DNA of 9,689 bases from a bacterium (GTDB lineage: Bacteria; Electryoneota; Electryoneia; Electryoneales; Electryoneaceae), in contig JANQEY010000053.1 of assembly GCA_028278125.1 (NCBI GenBank), forward strand, positions 1 through 9,689, written 5' to 3'. Position numbers and translations under genes: made by a program. Positions 6,943 to 9,689 of this stretch are shown one piece after another. The notes beneath the pieces were generated by a model. That model did no database searches and was not told the DNA's origin. It saw only the letters and a program-made list of their open reading frames with translations. Position 1 is the first letter of the stretch. Each line of letters starts with the position of its first letter.

Positions 6943-8358
6943 TTATCTCCAGTATTCAATGTCATATTCAAGATTTACCACCTGCCCTGCGGGAACGTTC
7001 ACTAAAAACTTCGCTGTACGAGCGTCTTTTACCTCGTGCTGAATTCCAAAACCGTCAACATTTTCCGATGTTATTGTCCAGTCTCCAAACATTCTTTCCA
7101 GCACTTCAACAACTGTATCCTCTGAACCTGAATTACCTAGTACTACATTATAATGTTGTTTAGTTCCCCTGCCACCAACAGACTCCTCCTTCATCCTTAT
7201 TCGCTCAGCAGAAATGTCGAATACCTGGGACATGGTTAAATCAAGCGGGGAACCAGCTGGTGTATCATCAATATTATCTTCACCGATCAATAAATATTTA
7301 CCGTCGTCATCCTTCTTATAAATTCGGACTTTCCCGGAAGGTAACGGGCCGGTCTCATTTGCGTCGGTTACCAGGTCAAGATGTTTTGTTACCCTGTCAT
7401 TAAAGATGGTGGCATCGTAAACATACCTCGTGCGCCACTCCAGGTTTTCTCCCTGTATAAACGGCAGCATTGTTTCATGGGAGTTATATAACATTCCCGG
7501 TTCATCTACAGTCCAGCGTCGGAGGTCGCCAAATTCGGAACTTTTTACCTTGCCGGCTGCACCGGGTTTTGGATTTATGCGGTCAACCTGGCGCTTGTCC
7601 CCTGCCAGGTGTATCTCGCCACCCACAAGTACCAGTTTATCGTATGGGAATGATATTCCGCAATCGTTCTCGAGGATTGTCTGTCCTGTAAGAGACGCCT
7701 TTTTGTTATATAGAAGTACCCTGTAATCAGCGCTCCAGTTCAGGTCTCCAACCATATATGTGATGTTTAAAGTTGTTTTCCTGTCTTTGTTTGATTTATA
7801 AGACCAGCGTATGGAAGGCTCAGTCACCAGGTGACCGGGAAGTTGAGCGAAATATGGATCGATCACACTGGCCATGTCGATCATATGGATAATACCGGGG
7901 AACGCATCCGGTTCAACGAACAGGTATAGAGAAGTTGTTCTGTGCAAGATACCGGTTAATACCGAATCCCCCAGATCTAATTCTACATAATCTCCAACCA
8001 GGGATTGCCAGTAATTGTCTTCATCAACCTGTTCATACGCAAAAGCGACCGAACGTGTTTCAACACCTTTTGCCGGTTTTTCAACTTCGAGGATTATCGT
8101 ACTGCCGTATGTGCTTTCGGGGAGCATCGGGAGTAAGATTTCTCCTTCACCACTGGTAATTTCGACTGTTCTTGTTTCCCGGATTTCGGCAAATCCCCTG
8201 GAATAGAGAACAATTTCCCTGCTGTCCGCAGGATCGGGACGCAATGAGAAACTGGAAGGAACAAAGGTGAATAACAACAGCACAAAAATGAAGAGTACCG
8301 CAATGTTTTTAACGTTAATAGTATACTTCAAGGAAACTCCCTTCGAAGACTGCCACAT
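6943..8358 (-). CDS. Secreted DUF4139 domain-containing protein
   Basis: This is an exported protein of the DUF4139 family, related to the C-terminal part of the poorly characterised 'mucoidy inhibitor A' proteins. An N-terminal hydrophobic stretch (about 19-33) ending VPSSFS looks like a signal peptide. Family features include YWQSLVGDYVELDLGD (116-131), NITYMVGDLNWSADYRVLL (198-216), KLVLVGGEI (241-249), the GPLPSGKVRIYKKDDDGKYL stretch from 337 with IGEDNIDDTP after it (358-367), QVFDISAER (378-386), and a C-terminal strand region DWTIT...VPAGQVVNLEYDIEYW (426-470). Long DUF4139 proteins have an N-terminal DUF4140 and coiled coil; both are absent, so this is the short form. ATG 8358 has no visible ribosome binding site. 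A TTG at 8331 (codon 10) does have one and gives a tidier signal peptide starting MKYTINVKN, so it may be the real start. The biochemical function of the family is not established. Confidence 0.86.
   Translation of the reverse strand: MWQSSKGVSLKYTINVKNIAVLFIFVLLLFTFVPSSFSLRPDPADSREIVLYSRGFAEIRETRTVEITSGEGEILLPMLPESTYGSTIILEVEKPAKGVETRSVAFAYEQVDEDNYWQSLVGDYVELDLGDSVLTGILHRTTSLYLFVEPDAFPGIIHMIDMASVIDPYFAQLPGHLVTEPSIRWSYKSNKDRKTTLNITYMVGDLNWSADYRVLLYNKKASLTGQTILENDCGISFPYDKLVLVGGEIHLAGDKRQVDRINPKPGAAGKVKSSEFGDLRRWTVDEPGMLYNSHETMLPFIQGENLEWRTRYVYDATIFNDRVTKHLDLVTDANETGPLPSGKVRIYKKDDDGKYLLIGEDNIDDTPAGSPLDLTMSQVFDISAERIRMKEESVGGRGTKQHYNVVLGNSGSEDTVVEVLERMFGDWTITSENVDGFGIQHEVKDARTAKFLVNVPAGQVVNLEYDIEYWR
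6947..6950 (-). promoter_or_regulatory. Shine-Dalgarno fixing the lipoprotein GTG start
   Basis: On the minus strand GGAG is followed by 7 bases (ATAACAC) and then GTG at 6939-6937. The motif lies inside the last codons of the preceding gene. It explains a GTG start and indicates coupling within the minus-strand operon. Confidence 0.65.
8338..8344 (-). promoter_or_regulatory. Possible Shine-Dalgarno for an internal TTG start
   Basis: On the minus strand GAAGGGA/GGGAG-type sequence ends about 5 bases before TTG at 8331-8329, inside the 5' end of the DUF4139 reading frame. The upstream ATG at 8358 is preceded by pyrimidine-rich sequence with no match. This argues for the shorter protein but does not prove it. 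Confidence 0.45.
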
Positions 8359-8370
8359 GGAATCAAGGTG

Positions 8371-9689
8371 TTATTTATTGGCATATTTCTGGAGCAAACT
8401 CTTGATCCGCATTCTCTCCAGGCTCCTGGGTTTCAATTCCAGGAATTTTGAAAACGCTGCCACCATCTCCTGGTAATTCTCAGTTTCAAAATAAATCTCT
8501 CCAAGGGTCAGGTATGCCGGCGGATAGGTGGGATTGGTGACAAGGCAATCCTGGAGAACATTTTGAGCGTCTTGAAAACGTCTCAGTTCAATGTAAGCGT
8601 CAGCAATCGTAACTTTTGCTTCAGGAAAATCAGGTTCCAGGTCAAGCGCTTTATTCCCCAGCTCCAGCGCAGCTTCAGCGTTTTTCCTGTCCAACTCGAG
8701 GATCGCAAGGTTATGGAAAGCCTCGGCGTAATCGTTCTTCCAGTACAAGGCATTTCGGTATTCGGTCTCCGCGCCTGCTATGTCACCCATGGCCTTTAGG
8801 ATTAAACCAAGTGAATTGTGTGCTCGGTGATATGATGGTTTTATAGAGATCGATTCCCGGGCAGCATCTTCAGCCAGGGAGAGCATATCCGCATCGAGAA
8901 ACGCCAGGGAAATATTGTTATGGGTATCGGAATCACGCCAGTTAAGATCCAATGATTTCGAATACAAGGTAATCGCACTGTCCACATTACCCTTATGGTG
9001 GTGTTGAATTAAACCAAGATTATTCCAGGCCTGTGAAGAAAGGGGATCAATAGAGATAACCTTGTCAAACATCGAATGTGCTCTATCGATTTTCTTGGAA
9101 TAATAATAGATCAATCCAAGGTTGTTGTAGGTTTCAACGGAAAGACTGTCAATCTTTAATCCCGCTTCACAAATTTTAACTGCTTCGTCAAACTTGTCGC
9201 GTTCGTAGAGAACTCTTCCAAGGTTGCTGTAAGTCTCAATTATGTCCGGACGTACTTTAATTGAATGTCGATAAGCATCTTCTGCCTCTTCCCATTTTCC
9301 CAATTCCTGCAGGGTGCGGCCAAGGTTATAGGATACTCCTGCAAGGCTGCTGTCAATACTTAAAGACTCACGGAATGAGTTTAGCGCTTCCTCCATCCTG
9401 TTCATCTGGTAATATGAAAGACCAAGATCGTACCATGCTATTGCGTATTTGGGATCAAGCTTTAAAACAGTTTTAAATGATTCAACTGCAGCCGGGAACG
9501 AATCCTTTTCGTATTGGCACAATCCTAAATTATAATGTGCTTCGGTCAGTTTTGGATTCATCTTTATTGCGCTTCTGAGCTGACGGGCTGCAAGCTCCTT
9601 CTGATCACGCAACAAGAGAACTAAACCATAATTATTAAGGATGGATGCGTCATTCGGCCGGTATCGAATCGCGTTCCTGTACGCTTCAG
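8371..9689 (-). CDS. TPR-repeat protein (5' partial, N-terminus beyond window)
   Basis: This protein is built almost wholly of tetratricopeptide repeats. The frame stays open to the right edge. Translating 9687-9616 gives more TPR sequence (EAYRNAIRYRPND, then ASILNNYGLVLL), so the TTG at 9615 is not the true start. Twelve complete repeats are visible, eleven of 34 residues and one of 35, plus the end of a thirteenth. They follow the TPR consensus, for example TEAHYNLGLCQYEKDSFPAA and VETYNNLGLIYYYSKKIDRA, each ending in a D/N-P or similar turn. A 16-residue basic tail (LERMRIKSLLQKYANK) closes the protein. The regular N-N-L-G-L-hydrophobic pattern resembles OGT/Spindly-type arrays, but no catalytic domain is within view. 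It probably acts as a protein-protein scaffold. Twelve bases separate it from the DUF4139 gene, so they probably share a transcript. Confidence 0.9.
   Translation of the reverse strand, partial: EAYRNAIRYRPNDASILNNYGLVLLLRDQKELAARQLRSAIKMNPKLTEAHYNLGLCQYEKDSFPAAVESFKTVLKLDPKYAIAWYDLGLSYYQMNRMEEALNSFRESLSIDSSLAGVSYNLGRTLQELGKWEEAEDAYRHSIKVRPDIIETYSNLGRVLYERDKFDEAVKICEAGLKIDSLSVETYNNLGLIYYYSKKIDRAHSMFDKVISIDPLSSQAWNNLGLIQHHHKGNVDSAITLYSKSLDLNWRDSDTHNNISLAFLDADMLSLAEDAARESISIKPSYHRAHNSLGLILKAMGDIAGAETEYRNALYWKNDYAEAFHNLAILELDRKNAEAALELGNKALDLEPDFPEAKVTIADAYIELRRFQDAQNVLQDCLVTNPTYPPAYLTLGEIYFETENYQEMVAAFSKFLELKPRSLERMRIKSLLQKYANK
8422..9648 (-). repeat. Tandem array of 12 complete TPR units (protein-level repeat)
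   Basis: Twelve consecutive units of about 102 bases each encode the 34-residue TPR. The unit starting near VDSAITLYSKSLDL (the HHHKGNVDSA repeat) has one extra residue, a Gly-Asn step in the turn between helices A and B. The repeats are diverged at DNA level, so this is an old array, not a recent expansion. Confidence 0.85.

Noticed and set aside
8371..9689. O-GlcNAc transferase-like enzyme
   Set aside because: The TPR pattern is similar, but the protein ends 16 residues after the last repeat and has no glycosyltransferase domain on the C-terminal side where it would be expected.

Overview
The window carries two convergent gene blocks and almost no non-coding DNA. The base composition (GC a little under one half by eye), GTG and possible TTG starts next to strong purine-rich ribosome binding sites, a lipoprotein beginning Cys-Glu-Lys-Gly-Thr-Glu-Pro, and an outer-membrane factor all point to a Gram-negative bacterium. 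The style resembles the Fibrobacteres-Chlorobi-Bacteroidetes superphylum and neighbouring candidate phyla, but this is inference; there is no rRNA or other taxonomic marker here.

Plus strand, 1-5926: a five-gene tripartite ABC export operon of the MacA-MacB-TolC type. In order it encodes a TolC-family outer-membrane factor (5' end probably outside the window), an HlyD/MacA-type periplasmic adaptor, a separate MacB/LolD-type ATPase, and two different MacB-type permeases. The first three genes are joined by GTGA and ATGA stop/start overlaps, a 65-bp AT-rich gap precedes permease 1, and permease 2 follows 4 bp later with its Shine-Dalgarno sequence against the permease 1 stop codon. The expected machine has two ATPase subunits driving a permease pair (probably a heterodimer), with the adaptor linking it to the outer-membrane channel. 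The substrate cannot be read from the sequence.

Minus strand, 9689-5950: three genes read toward the export operon. They encode a TPR-repeat protein (N-terminus beyond the right edge), a secreted DUF4139-family protein without the usual N-terminal coiled coil, and a lipoprotein with a PD40/TolB-like beta-propeller. Gaps of 12 and 3 bp suggest one transcript. All three look like envelope or interaction proteins with no assignable pathway. The two blocks end only 23 bp apart with no convincing terminator.

There is no sign of mobile elements, CRISPR, tRNA or rRNA, or an obviously new defence or metabolic system. The points most worth a second look are the separate-ATPase, two-permease architecture; a charged low-complexity insert and acidic tail in the adaptor; an in-frame A_AAA_AAG slippery heptamer at the start of that insert; and the unassigned TPR / DUF4139 / propeller-lipoprotein cluster.
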